Source of the DNA: Nannobrachium achirus
Lineage: Eukaryota; Chordata; Actinopteri; Myctophiformes; Myctophidae
DNA length: 64,000 nucleotides
Reading direction: 5' to 3'
Assembly: GCA_963921795.1 (NCBI GenBank)
Contig: OY997647.1
Coordinates: 65,887,237 to 65,951,236 of the forward strand
This document shows positions 9,964 to 20,355 of the stretch, one piece after another; position 1 is the stretch's first letter, and the number at the start of each line of letters is the position of its first letter. Under the pieces are notes generated by a model that ran no database searches, had not been told where the DNA came from, and saw nothing but the letters and a program-made list of their open reading frames with translations. The position numbers and the translations under genes are program-made.

Positions 9964-11409
9964 TCATGGTGGCGCTATAACAGCCCAGTGTACGTTTTGG
10001 CCTGTAACTGTTGAACCGTAGGTCGGAAAATTAAACTTATTTTTTCCCCGGATTCCTTGGGCCAAGACGCATCTCCCCATATAGGCCACGCCCATTTGCG
10101 CCAGGATAGATTTTCCGCCATCTTGAATTTTCTCCGAAACACACTTTTTGCTCCTTTTCCTACATATTTTCTTCAAATGTCTTAAAAACCGGTACACGTG
10201 ATCTATGAAGCCACGCGATAAACATAGTCAAAGGATATTTCGATAGTCTATACCGTTCATTCGTAACGTGCTTCCAAAGTTAGCGGGAGGGGCCCGTTTT
10301 GCAAACAATAGCCATAAATCACAAACAAAAGGTCCATTCAACACTGAATTTCAACCACAGTTCGGGGGTGGCATACTCAACGAATCCCAAAAAGCATTTC
10401 CACTTGGCCACATGGTGGCGCTATAACGGACCGCTTGCCTCGTAACTCTTGAACTGTAGGTCACAGAATTACAATTCTTTTTTCCCTGGATTCCTTGGGT
10501 CACGACGCATCTCTCCATATAGGATACGCCAATTTGCACATGGGAAGATTTTCCGCCATCTTGAATTTTCTCCTAAACACACTTTTTACTCCTTTTGCTA
10601 CAAATTTTCTTCAAATGTCTTAAAAACCGGTACACATGATCTTTAAAGCCATGCGATAAACATAGTCAAAGGATATCTTGATAATCCGTACCGTTCGTTC
10701 GTAACACGCTTCCAAAGTTAGCGGGAGGGGCCCGTTCGCTAACAATAGCCATAAATCACAAACAATAGGTCGAGTCAACACTGAATTTCAACCACATGTT
10801 GGGGGTGGCATACTCAACGATTCCCCAAAAGCATTTCCACTTCGACCCCTAGGGGGCGTCACAACCGCACGAAACGTAACCGCTTCGTGCCAGAACGCGT
10901 TTTTCACGGGGACCGACCCTCTCACGACGAAACACGGGCGACTCGGCGGATTGTCTCACCGTCCAAACCGCTGCACAAGGTCGCGCACTGCAGGCACACT
11001 TGTCAAAATTGACTCTGTCAATTCTAGTTAAGTGTGCCTATGCATAGCATGGGCAACTTATTGCAATCGCTCATATTTATGTATGTATGTATGTATGTAT
11101 GTATGTCCATGCTTTTCCCCAAAGTTTGGCACGCTACTCCTACCACAGTTTTTGCAGCACACACTCGCGCCATATGTCAAAACGACCGGCTTACTCGGGA
11201 ATCGTGTGCTAGTAAGTTGCTAAGAGAAAGGTTCTATAGTTTAATTGATATTAATTTATTAGTGAATTAATTTTCCCCATTGACTTATAATGGGAATCGC
11301 ATTCAATTATTTTTCTCTCGCAAACCATAGGGGCTACAGTTTCAAGACTTGGAGAGGAGGTTCATAATGATTTCAAGGATTAAATAAAAAATAATAGTGT
11401 CATTTGGCC
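9964..11409 (+). repeat. Satellite unit 10 (A-A2-B-H-C)
   Basis: A starts at 9964 and A2 at 10410. A2 belongs to a private subtype with GAATTACAATTC and GCTACAAATTTTC, shared with the units at 34379 and 35837. The hinge has the GGGCAACTTA hairpin and seven TATG copies. Confidence 0.9.
11078..11105 (+). repeat. (TATG)7 microsatellite in hinge
   Basis: Seven perfect copies in the unit starting at 9964. Confidence 0.95.
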
Positions 11410-12480
11410 TCATGGTGGCGCTATAACAGCCCACTTTACGTTTTGGCCTGTAACTCTTGAACCGTAGGTCGGAAAATTAAAATTCTTTTTTCCCTGGATT
11501 CCTTGGGTCAAGACGCATCTCCCCATATAGGCCACGCCCATTTGCGCCAGGATAGATTTTCCGCCATCTTGAATTTTCTCCAAAACACACTTTTTGTTCC
11601 TTTTCCGACATATTTTCTTCAAATTGCACAAAAAACGGTACACATGATCTATGAACCCATGCAATGAACATACTCAAGGGATATTGCGATAATCCATTAC
11701 GTTCGTTCGTAACGTGCTTCCAAAGTTAGCGGGAGGGGCCCGTTTTGCAAAAAATAGCCATAAATCACAAACAAAAGGTCCAGTCAACACTGAATTTCAA
11801 CCACAGGTCGGGGGTGGCATACTCAACGAATCCCCAAAAGCATTTCCACTTGGCCACATGGTGGCGCTATAACGGACCACTTGCCTCGTAACTCTTGAAC
11901 CGTAGGTCGGAGAATTAAAATTCTTTTTTCCCTGGATTCCTTGGGTCACGACGCATCTCTCCATATAGGACACGCCAATTTGCACATGGGAAGATTTTTC
12001 ACCATTTCGAATTTTCTCCAAAAAACACTTTTTGCTCCTTTTCCTACATATTTTCTTCAAATCACACAAAAAGCGGTACACACGATCTATGACCCCATGC
12101 GATGAACATAGTCAAGGGATATTTCGATTGTCCATATCGTTCGTTCGTAACGGGCTACCAAATTTAGCGGGAGGGGCCCGTTTGGCAAAAAACAGCCATA
12201 AATCACAAACAAAAGGTCGAGTCAACACTGAATTTTAACCACAGGTCGCGGGTGCCATACTCAACAGATCCCCAAAAGCATTTCCACTTCGACCCCTAGG
12301 GGGCATCACAAACGCGCGAAACGTAACCGTTTCGTGCCAGAACGCGTTTTTCACGGGGAACGACCCTCTCACAACGAAACGCGGACGACTCGGCGGACGG
12401 TCTCACAGTCCAAACCGCTGCACAAGGTCGCGCATTTAGCGAGCTGCAGGCACACTTGTCAAAATTGACTCTGTCAATTC
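11410..12480 (+). repeat. Satellite unit 11, left part (A-A2-B)
   Basis: A starts at 11410 and A2 at 11856 (GCACATGGGAAG, and AAATCACACAAAAAGC in place of the usual AAATGTC). B is complete to GTCAATTCTAG. What follows is not an ordinary hinge and C but the diverged region and the island. Confidence 0.88.
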
Positions 12481-12484
12481 TAGT

Positions 12485-12518
12485 TAAGTGTGCCTGTTAT
12501 GCAAGAACAGGCAACTTA
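12485..12518 (+). repeat. Hinge hairpin, GCCTGTT/AACAGGC form
   Basis: Outer stem TAAGT (12485-12489) pairs with ACTTA (12514-12518). Inner stem GCCTGTT (12492-12498) pairs perfectly with AACAGGC (12506-12512). It occupies the place where most units have CCTATGCATAGCATGGGC, so both arms have changed together. The only other copy of this form is at 32983-33016. Confidence 0.8.
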
Positions 12519-12542
12519 TTGTTATCGCTCATATTTATTTAT

Positions 12543-12576
12543 TAAGTGTGCCTGCTATGCAATAGCAAAACACTTA
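12543..12576 (+). repeat. Hinge hairpin, TGCTAT/ATAGCA form
   Basis: Outer stem TAAGTGT (12543-12549) pairs perfectly with ACACTTA (12570-12576). Inner stem TGCTAT (12553-12558) pairs with ATAGCA (12562-12567). It is the second hinge element in tandem after 12485-12518, and is the only copy of this form in the window. Confidence 0.8.
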
Positions 12577-12633
12577 TTGTAATCCGCCATACTTAAGTCA
12601 TTAAGTCATTAATTAAGTCTTTCGCCACGAATT
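12577..12633 (+). repeat. TTAAGTCATTAAGTCATT short tandem region
   Basis: After the second hairpin comes ACTTAAGTCATTAAGTCATT and then ATTAAGTC, a short imperfect 8 bp tandem repeat. It takes the place of the TATG or TTTA microsatellite of other hinges. Confidence 0.6.
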
Positions 12634-12985
12634 TCTGCACGTAATAACTGCCGCACAATTTACGCCACCGCCGCAATATATACATCAAAACGTGCGGCTC
12701 GGCCGGGAATGGTGTGCTATTACTTTTCTTTCCGATCCGCGTTACCATTGCGACGTAATACGCAAAAAACGACGCCAAAAAACCCCATTGACTTAGAATG
12801 GGGGAAACTTCGGCACGTAATAACTGCCGCACGATTTACGCCACCCCCGCAATATATACATCAAAATGTGCGGCTCGGCCGGGAATGGTGTGCTATTACT
12901 TTTCTTTCCGATCCGCTTTACGATTGCGATGTAATTCGCAAAAAACAACGCCCAAAAACTCCATTGACTTTGAATGGGGGACTCC
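12634..12985 (+). repeat. Diverged C module in tandem, two copies of ~176 bp
   Basis: GTAATAACTGCCGCAC occurs at 12641 and 12817, so the period is 176 bp. Each copy contains CGTGCGGCTCGGCCGGGAATGG-type sequence (CATGTGCGG variant in the second), TTTCTTTCCGATCCGC, and a CCATTGACTT...AATGGGG stem. The same diverged C class appears singly at about 2098-2275 and 53222-53390. The stems are CCCCATT 12783-12789 with AATGGGG 12797-12803, and CTCCATT 12959-12965 with AATGGGG 12973-12979. Confidence 0.82.
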
Positions 12986-13030
12986 GAAAAAAAACCAGAA
13001 ACTTTGGCGCCACATAACTCTGCCATACTT
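12986..13030 (+). repeat. Decayed third copy of the diverged C module
   Basis: AAACTTTGGCGCCACATAACTCTGCC here resembles AAACTTCGGCACGTAATAACTGCCGC at the start of the preceding copies. Similarity then fades, marking the left edge of recognisable satellite. Confidence 0.5.
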
Positions 13031-13131
13031 TTGCCTAGCAACGTCATTTAAAATGTAAAATGCTCACACAACTTTAGTCTTTTTCCGACCAATAGGGATG
13101 AGCTGTAATTGATTAAGCCTCGCCCCCTCTT

Positions 13132-13212
13132 TAACAGGAAGTGCCCTTCACCAAACAGGAAGTGCCTCTATAACTCATGAACCGTTTGTCGTACAGACTT
13201 GCGGCTGGTGTC
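13132..13212 (+). repeat. Left flanking repeat of the T-rich tract
   Basis: It contains ACAGGAAGTGCC at 13134-13145 and 13155-13166, then CATGAACCGTTTGTCGTACA. The same order, with similar spacing, appears in direct orientation at 13885-13968. The two copies bracket the T-rich tract and the unique segment. Confidence 0.8.
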
Positions 13213-13217
13213 ATACC

Positions 13218-13688
13218 TTTTCTTTTTTTCTCAATTTTTTTTTTTCTCAATTTTTTTTTTCTCAAATTTTTTTTTCTCAAAAAATTTTTTTTCTCAAAAA
13301 TTTTTTTTCTCAAATTTTTTTTTCTCAAAAATTTTTTTTCTCAAAATTTTTTTTTTCTCAATTTTTTTTTCTCAAAATTTTTTTTTTCTCAAATTTTTTT
13401 TTCTCAAATTTTTTTTCTCAAATTTTTTTTTTCTCAAAAATTTTTTTTTCTCAAAAATTTTTTTTTCTCAAATTTTTTCTCAATTTTTTTCTCAATTTTT
13501 TTTTTTCTCAAAAAAATTTTTTCTCAATTTTTTTTTTCTCAAAATTTTTTTTTTCTCAAAAATTTTTTTTCTCAAAATTGTTTTCTCAAAATTATTTTTT
13601 TCTCACAATTTTTTTTTCAAAATTTCTTTTTCTCAAAAGTTTTTTTCTCAATTTTTTTTTCTCACAAAACAATTTTTTCTCAAAAAAC
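13218..13688. repeat. T-rich minisatellite, (T6-10 CTC A2-5)n
   Basis: About thirty copies of a 12-16 bp unit made of a T run, CTC and a short A run, with consensus near TTTTTTTTCTCAAA. Copies vary in T-run and A-run length and become more irregular after about 13580 (TTGTTTT, TTATTTT, CTCACAA). Every unit creates an A-tract/T-tract junction, so the DNA is likely stiff or bent and poor in nucleosomes; that is inference. Nothing similar occurs elsewhere in the window. Confidence 0.9.
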
Positions 13689-13884
13689 TGTCGTTAAAGT
13701 GCGACCCGTGATAACGGCCAAAAATGCTCCAAAACGCCACTAATTAGTCGAAATGGCTGACTTCCTGTTTGGTTTCTGATTGGCTGCTGGCCTTGTGACG
13801 TGGGTAGAGCTGCGAGGGCCTGGTCATCGCTGCTTGCAGCTTTAATTCATTAATCGTCCATGACCTTAATTGGGGCCTATTTCG
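13689..13884. other. Unique segment between T tract and right flank
   Basis: No match to the satellite modules is visible. It contains CTTCCTGTTTGG (13761-13772), the inverse complement of CCAAACAGGAAG from the flanks; a CCAAT-type box read on the minus strand (GATTGGCTG); and a small inverted repeat GCTGC-TT-GCAGC. I see no open reading frame or RNA gene in it. Confidence 0.55.
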
Positions 13885-13968
13885 CCAAACAGGAAGTGCC
13901 CCTCACCAAACAGGAAGTGACCCTTGATCTCGTGAACCGTTTGTCATACAGACACGCGGGTTGCGTCA
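13885..13968 (+). repeat. Right flanking repeat of the T-rich tract
   Basis: CCAAACAGGAAGTGCC then CCAAACAGGAAGTGACC (motifs at 13889-13900 and 13910-13920), followed by CGTGAACCGTTTGTCATACA. It matches 13132-13212 in order and orientation with scattered substitutions. Confidence 0.8.
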
Positions 13969-13992
13969 AATGAAATAACGCTAATGCTAACA

Positions 13993-14391
13993 CCAACCGC
14001 TACACAAGGTTGCACAGACTTAGCGAGCTGCAGGCACACTTAAAATTTCTTAGAAATTTTCTCTTCTAGTTTATGTATGTCTTTCTGTCCATACTTTTCC
14101 CCAAAGTTTGGCACGCTACTCCTCCCACAGTTTTCGCACCACACACTCGCGCCATATGTCAAATCGACCGGCTTACTCGGGAATGGTGTGCTAGTAAGTT
14201 GCTAAGAGAAAGGTTCTATAGTTTAATTGATATTAATTTATTAGTGAATTAATTTTCCCCATTGACTTATAATGGGAATCGCATTCAATTATTTTTCTCT
14301 CGCAAACCATAGGGGCTACAGTTTCAAGACTTGGAGAGGAGGTTCAAAATGATTTCAAGGATTAAATAAAAAATAATAGTGTCATTTGGAC
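13993..14391 (+). repeat. Satellite unit 11, right part (B tail, hinge, C)
   Basis: B resumes at CAACCGCTACACAAGG and the C module ends at 14391. The hinge lacks TTAAGTGTGCC and goes from TTCTAG to TTTATGTATGTC. The usual AATTGAC hairpin is replaced by a different perfect hairpin at 14042-14060. Confidence 0.85.
14042..14060 (+). repeat. Variant B-end hairpin AAAATTTC-TTA-GAAATTTT
   Basis: A perfect 8 bp stem with a 3-base loop sits exactly where other units have AATTGAC-TCT-GTCAATT, between CAGGCACACTT and TTCTAG. Both arms differ from the standard sequence, yet pairing and loop size are kept. Confidence 0.8.
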
Positions 14392-15400
14392 TCATGGTGG
14401 CGCTATAACAGCCCACTTTACGTTTTGGCCTGTAACTGTTGAACCGTAGGTCGAAAAATTAAAATTATTTTTTCCCTGGATTCCTTGGGTCAAGACGCAT
14501 CTCCCGATATAGGCCACGCCCATTTGCGCCAGGATAGATTTTCCGCCATCTTGAATTTTCTCCAAAACACACTTTTTGCTCCTTTTCCTACATATTTTCT
14601 TCAAATGTCTTAAAAACCGGTACACATGATCTATGAAGCCACGCGATGAACATAGTCAAAGGATATTTCGATAGTCTGTACCGTTCGTTCGTAACGCGCT
14701 TCCAAAGTTAGCGGGAGGGGTCCGTTTGGCAAACGATAGCCATAAATCAGAAACAATAGGTCGAGTCAACACCGAATTTCAACCATAGGTCGGGGGTGGC
14801 ATACTCAATGAATCCCCAAAAGCATTTCCACTTCGACCCCTAGGGGGCGTCACAAACGCACGAAACGTAACCGTTTCGTGCCAGAACGCGTTTTTCACGG
14901 GGACCGACCCTCTCACAACGAAACACGGGCGACTCGGCGGATATTCTCACCGTCCAAACCGCTGCACAAGGTCGCGCACTGCAGGCACACTTGTCAAAAT
15001 TGACTCTGTCAATTCTAGTTAAGTGTGCCTATGCATAGCATTGGCAGACTTATTGCAATCGCTCATATTTATTTATTTATTTATGTCCATGGTTTTCCCC
15101 AAAGTTTGACACGCTACTCCTCCCACAGTTTTCGCACCACACACTCGCGCCATATGTGAAATCGACCGGCTTACTCGGGAATCGTGTGCTAGTAACTTGC
15201 TAAGAGAAAGGTTCTATAGTTTAATTGATATTAATTTATTAGTGAATTAATTTCCCCCCATTGACTTATAATGGGAATGGCAAAAACTCAAATTCAATTA
15301 TTTGTCTCTCGCAAACCATAGGGGCTAGAGTTTCAAGACTTGGAGAGGAGGTTCATAATGATTTCAAGGATTAAATAAAAAATAATAGTGTCATTTGGCC
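14392..15400 (+). repeat. Satellite unit 12 (A-B-H-C)
   Basis: A has the GGACTCATGG start and GCGCCAGGA allele, then GGGTCCGTTTGGC and ATCAGAAACAATAGG. These are private variants shared with the unit at 60732. The unit at 33359 matches only in the first half. The hinge has the ATTGGCAGACTTA hairpin and a TTTA tract. Confidence 0.9.
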
Positions 15401-16903
15401 TCATGGTGGCGCTGTAACAGCCCACTTTACGTTTTGGCCTGTAACTCTTGAACCGTAGATCGGAAAATTAAAATTCTTTTTTCCCTGGATTCCTTGGGTC
15501 ATGACGCATCTCGCCATATAGGCCACGCCCATTTGCGCCAGGATAGATTTTCCGCCATCTTGAATTTTCTCCAAAACACACTTTTTGCTCATTTTCCTAA
15601 ATTTTTTCTTCAAATGTCACGAAAAGCGGTATACCTGACCTATGAAGCCATGCAATGAACATACTCAAGGGATATTTTGATCGTCCGTACCGTTCGTTCG
15701 TAACGCGCTTCTAAAGTTAGCGGGATGGGCTTGTTTGGCAAACAATAGCCATAAATCACAAACAAAAGGTCCAGTCAACACTGAATTTCAACCACAGGTC
15801 GGGGGTGGCAAACTCAACGAATCCCCAAAAGCATTTCACTTGGCCACATGGTGGCGCTATAACGGACCACTTGCCTCGTAACTCTTGAACCGTAGGTCGG
15901 AGAATTAAAATTATTTTTTCCCTGGATTCCTTGGATCACGACGCATCTCTCCATATAGGCCACGCAAATTCGAACACTGCGAGATTTTTCACCATTTTGA
16001 ATTTTCTCCAAAACACACTTTTTGCTCCTTTTCCTACATATTTTCTTCAAATGTCACGAAAATGGGTACACATGATCTATGAACCCATGCAATGAACATA
16101 GTCAAGGGATATTTTGATAGTCCATACCGTTTGTTCGTAACGGGCTTCCAAATTTAGCGGGAGGGGCCCGTTTTGCAAACAATAGCCATAAATCACAAAC
16201 AATAGGTCGAGTCGACACTGAATTTCAACCACAGGTCGGGGGTGGCATACTCAACGATCCCCAAAAGCATTTCCAATTGGCCACATGGTGGCGCTATAAC
16301 GGACCACTTGCCTCGTAACTCTTGAACCATAGGTCGGAGAATTAAAATTCTTTTTTCCCTGGATTCCTTGGGTCACGACGCATCTCTCCATATAGGACAC
16401 GCCAATTTGCACATGGGAAGATTTTTCACCATTTCAAATTTTCTCCAAAACACACTTTTTGCATTTTTTCCTACATATTTTCTTCAAATGTCACAAAAAT
16501 GGGTACACATGATCTACTAACCCATGCAATGAACATAGTCAAGGGATATGTCTATAGTCCATACCATTCGTTCGTAACGGACTTCCAGAGTTAGCGGGAG
16601 GGGCCCGTTTTGCAAATAATAGCCATAAATCACAAACAAAACGTTGAGTCAGCAATGAATTTCAACCACAGGCTGCGGGTGGCTTACTCAAGGAATCCCC
16701 AAAAGCGTTTCCAATTCGACCCGTAGGGGGCGTCACAAACGCGCAAAACGTAAATGTCCCCATTGACTTATAATGGGAGAAAGCAGAAATTCATATTCAA
16801 GTATTTTTCTTTCGCAAAGCATAGGGGCTACAGTTTCAAAGCTTGCAGAGGAGATTCATAATGATTTTAAGAATAAATCAAAAAATAATTACATCACTCA
16901 TCC
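15401..16903 (+). repeat. Satellite unit 13 (A-A2-A2, short B)
   Basis: This is the only unit with three A-type modules: A at 15401, A2 at 15846 (CACGCAAATTCGAACACTGC variant) and another A2 at 16283 (GCACATGGGAAG variant). B is cut to about 40 bp and joined to C at about 16752. The first two modules match 20356-21155 and the last part matches 7358-7978. This is a visible fusion of two subtypes. Confidence 0.9.
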
Positions 16904-17924
16904 TCATGGTGGCGCTATAACGGCCCACTTTACGTTTTGCCCCGTAACTCTTGAACCGTAGATCGGAAAATTAAAATTATTTTTTCCCTGGATTCCTTGG
17001 GTCAAGACGCATCTCTCGATATAGGCGACGCCCATTTGCGTAGGGATAGATTTTCTGCCATCTTGAATTTTCTCCAAAACACACTTTTTGCTCCTTTTCC
17101 TACATATTTTCTTCAAATGTCTTAAAAACCGGTACACTTGATCTATGAAGCCACGCGATAAACATAGTCAAAGGATATTTCGATAGTCCATACCGTTCGT
17201 TCGTAATGCGCTTCCAAACTTAGCGGGAGGGGCACGTTTCGCAAACAATAGCCATAAATCACAAACAATAGGTCGAGTCAACACCGAATTTCAACCACAG
17301 GTCGGGGGTGGCATACTCAACGGATCCCCAAAAGCATTTCCACTTCGACCCCTAGGGGGCGTCACAAACGCGCGAAACGTAACCGTTTCGTGCCAGAACG
17401 CGTTTTTCACGGGGACCGACCCTCTCGCAACGAAACGCAGACGACTCGGCGGACGGTCTCACCGTCCGAACCGCCGCACGAGGTCGCGCGTTTAGCGCGC
17501 TGCAGGCACACTTGTCAAAATTGACTCTGTCAATTCTAGTTAAGTGTGCCTATGCATAGCATGGGCAGACTTATTGTTATCACTCATACTTAAGCCAGAC
17601 ATGGACACACACATGTATTTCCCCAAAGTTTGGCACGCTACTCCTCCCACAGTTTTTGCACCACACACTCGCGCCATATGTCAAATCGACCGGCTTACGC
17701 GGGAATCGTGTGCTATCAACTTGCTAAGAGAAAGGTTCTATAGTTTAATTGATATGAATTTATTAAGAAATTAATTAACCCTTACCTGTCCCCATTGACT
17801 TATAATGGGAATCGCATTCAATAATTTTTCTCTCGCAAACCATAGGGGCTACAGTTTCAAGACTCAGAGAGGAGGTTCATAATGATTACAAGGAATAAAT
17901 AAAAAATAATAGCGTCATTTGGCC
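16904..17924 (+). repeat. Satellite unit 14 (A-B-H-C)
   Basis: A allele is GCGTAGGGATAG with TTTTCTGCC, shared with the unit at 57522. The hinge has the GGGCAGACTTA hairpin and ACTTAAGCCAGACATGG with a short CA tract. C ends in the TTAAGAAATTAATTAACCC variant. Confidence 0.9.
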
Positions 17925-19328
17925 TCATGGTGGCGCTATAACAGCCCAGTGTACGTTTTGGCCTGTAACTGTTGAACCGTAGGTCGGAAAATTAAAATTA
18001 TTTTTTCCCTGGATTCCTTGGGTCAAGACGCATCTCCTGATATAGGCCACGCCCATTTGCGCCAGGATAGATTTTCCGCCATCTTGAATTTTCTCCAAAA
18101 CACACTTTTTGCTCCTTTTCCTACATATTTTCTTCAAATGTCTTAAAAACCGGTACACATGATCTATGAAGCCACGCGATAAACATAGTCAAAGGATATT
18201 TCGATAGTTCGTACCGTTCGTTCGTAACGCGCTTCCAAAGTTAGCGGGAGGGGCCCGTTTGGCAAAAAATTGCCCTAACTCACAAACAATAGGTCGAGTC
18301 AACACTGAATTTCAACCACAGGTCGGGGGTGGCATATTCGACAAATCCCTTAAAGCATTTCCTCTTGGCCACATGGTGGCGCTATAACGGACCACTTGCC
18401 TTGTAACTCTTGAACCGTAGGTCGAAAAATGAAAATTCTTTTTTCCCTGGATTCCTTGGGCCAAGACGCATCTCCCCATATAGGCCACGCCCATTTGCGT
18501 CAGGATAGATTTTCCGCCATTTTGAATTTTCTCCAAAACACACTTTTTGCTCCTTTTCCTACATATTTTCTGCAAATGTCACGAAAATGGGTACACATGA
18601 TCTCTGAACCCATGCAATGAACATAGTCAAGGGATATTTTGATAGTCCATACCGTTCGTTCGTAACGGGCTTCCAAAGTTAGCGGTAGGGGCCCGTTTTG
18701 CAAACAATAGCCATAAATCACAAACAAAATCTCGAGTCAACACTGAATTTTTACCACAGGTTGCGGGTGGCTTACTCAACGAATCTCCAAAAGCATTTCC
18801 AATTCGACCCGTAGAGGGCGTCATAAACGCACAAAACGTAACCGTTTCGTGCCAAAACGCGTTTTTCAGGGGGACTGACCCTCTCAAAAAGAAACACAGA
18901 CCACTTGGCGGACGGTCTCACGGTCAAAACCGCTGCACGAGGTCGCGCATTTATGGGGCTGCACTGCAGGCACACTTGTCAAAATTGACCATGTCAATTC
19001 TAGTGTTGAATCTACAAGCACACTTTCCCAAAGTTTGGCACGCTACTCCTCCCACAGTTTTTGCACCACACACTCGCGCCATATGTCAAATCGACCGGCT
19101 TACTCGGGAATCGTGTGCTAGTAACTTGCTAAGAGAAAGGTTCTATAGTTTAATTGATATGAATTTATTAGTGAATTAATTTTCCCCATTGACTTATAAT
19201 GGGAATGGCAAAAACTCACATTCAATTATTTTCCTCTCGCAAACCATAGAGGCTACAGTTTCAAGACTTGGAGAGGAGGTTCATAATGATTTCAAGGATT
19301 AAATAAAAAATAATAGTGTCACTTGGCC
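17925..19328 (+). repeat. Satellite unit 15 (A-A2-B-C, no hairpin)
   Basis: A starts at 17925, A2 at 18371 (GCGTCAGGATAG). The hinge is the hairpin-free TGTTGAATCTACAAG type. The B-end hairpin has loop CAT (AATTGAC-CAT-GTCAATT) in place of TCT. Confidence 0.9.
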
Positions 19329-20355
19329 TCATGGTGGCGCTATAACAGCCCAGTTTACGTTTTGGCCTGTAACTGTTGAACCGTAGGTCGGAAAATTAAA
19401 ATTCTTTTTTCCCTGGATTCCTTGGGTCAAGACGCATCTCTCGATATAGGCCCCGCCCATTTGCGTAGGGATAGATTTTCCGCCATCTTGAATTTTCTCC
19501 AAAACACACTTTTTGCTCCTTTTCCTACATATTTTCTTCAAATGTCTTAAAAACCGGTACACATGATCTATGAAGCCACGCGATAAACACAGTCAAAGGA
19601 TATTTCGATAGTCCCTACCGTTCGTTCGTAACGCGCTTCCAAAGTTTGCGGGAGGGGCACGTTTCGCAAACGATAGCCATAAATCACAAACGATAAGTCG
19701 AGTCAACACTGAATTTCAACCACAGGTGGGGGGTGGCATACTCAACGAATCCCCAAAAGCATTTCCACTTCGACCCCTAGGGGGCGTCACAAACGCGCGA
19801 AACGTAACCGTTTCGTGCCGGAACGCGTTTTTCACGGGGACCGACCCTCTCACAACGAAACGCGGACGACTCGCCGGACGGTCTCGCGGTCCGAACCGCC
19901 GCACGAGGTCGCGCATTTATGGAGCTGCACTGCAGGCACACTTGTCAAAATTGACTCTGTCAATTCTAGTTAAGTGTGCCTATGCATAGCATTGGCAGAC
20001 TTATTGCAATCGCTCATATTTATTTACTTATTTACTTATGTCCATGGTTTTCCTCAAAGTTTGACACGCTACTCCTCCCACAGTTTTCGCACCACACACT
20101 CGCGCCATATGTGAAATCGACCGGCTTACTCGGGAATCGTGTGCTAGTAACTTGCTAAGAGAAAGGTTCTATAGTTTAATTGATATTAATTTATTAGTGA
20201 ATTAATTTCCCCCCATTGACTTATAATGGGAATGGCAAAAACTCAAATTCAATTATTTGTCTCTCGCAAACCATAGGGGCTAGAGTTTCAAGACTTGGAG
20301 AGGAGGTTCATAATGATTTCAAGGATTAAATAAAAAATAATAGTGTCATTTGGCC
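19329..20355 (+). repeat. Satellite unit 16 (A-B-H-C)
   Basis: A allele GCGTAGGGATAG with GGCCCCGCC. B has GGTGGGGGGTGG and TTTATGGAGCTGCACTGCAGG variants, shared with 39581 and 44842. The hinge has the ATTGGCAGACTTA hairpin and a TTTACTTATTTACTTA microsatellite. Confidence 0.9.

Larger units (their letters stand above)
13031..13992. other. Non-satellite island inside the array
   Basis: About 960 bp with none of the A, B, hinge or C landmarks. It holds four ACAGGAAGTG motifs, a T-rich minisatellite and about 190 bp of unique sequence. On the left it borders decayed C-like sequence; on the right B resumes at 13993 with CAACCGCTACACAAGG. A short link to the satellite exists: TAACTCATGAACCGTTTGTCG at 13171 resembles TAACTCTTGAACCGTAGGTCG of module A. 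The island may therefore be a distant relative of the family, not a wholly foreign insertion. The two long F-rich reading frames here are products of the T tract and not genes. Confidence 0.75.

Noticed and set aside
13177-13743. Long plus-strand reading frames of 188 and 170 residues made of F, L, S and N
   Set aside because: They translate the T-run/CTC/A-run minisatellite. Two overlapping frames are open only because the tract lacks stop codons; there is no domain and no normal composition.
13750-13920. Promoter in the island (CCAAT-type box, ACAGGAAGTG ETS-like motifs, TGACGTGG)
   Set aside because: Short motifs of this kind arise by chance, and no gene or transcript follows on either side.
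43-17774. Plus-strand frames such as those starting MCLCIAWADLL or MPMHSMG over the hinge
   Set aside because: They cross the variable microsatellite, so length and frame change from unit to unit; this is not compatible with a conserved protein.
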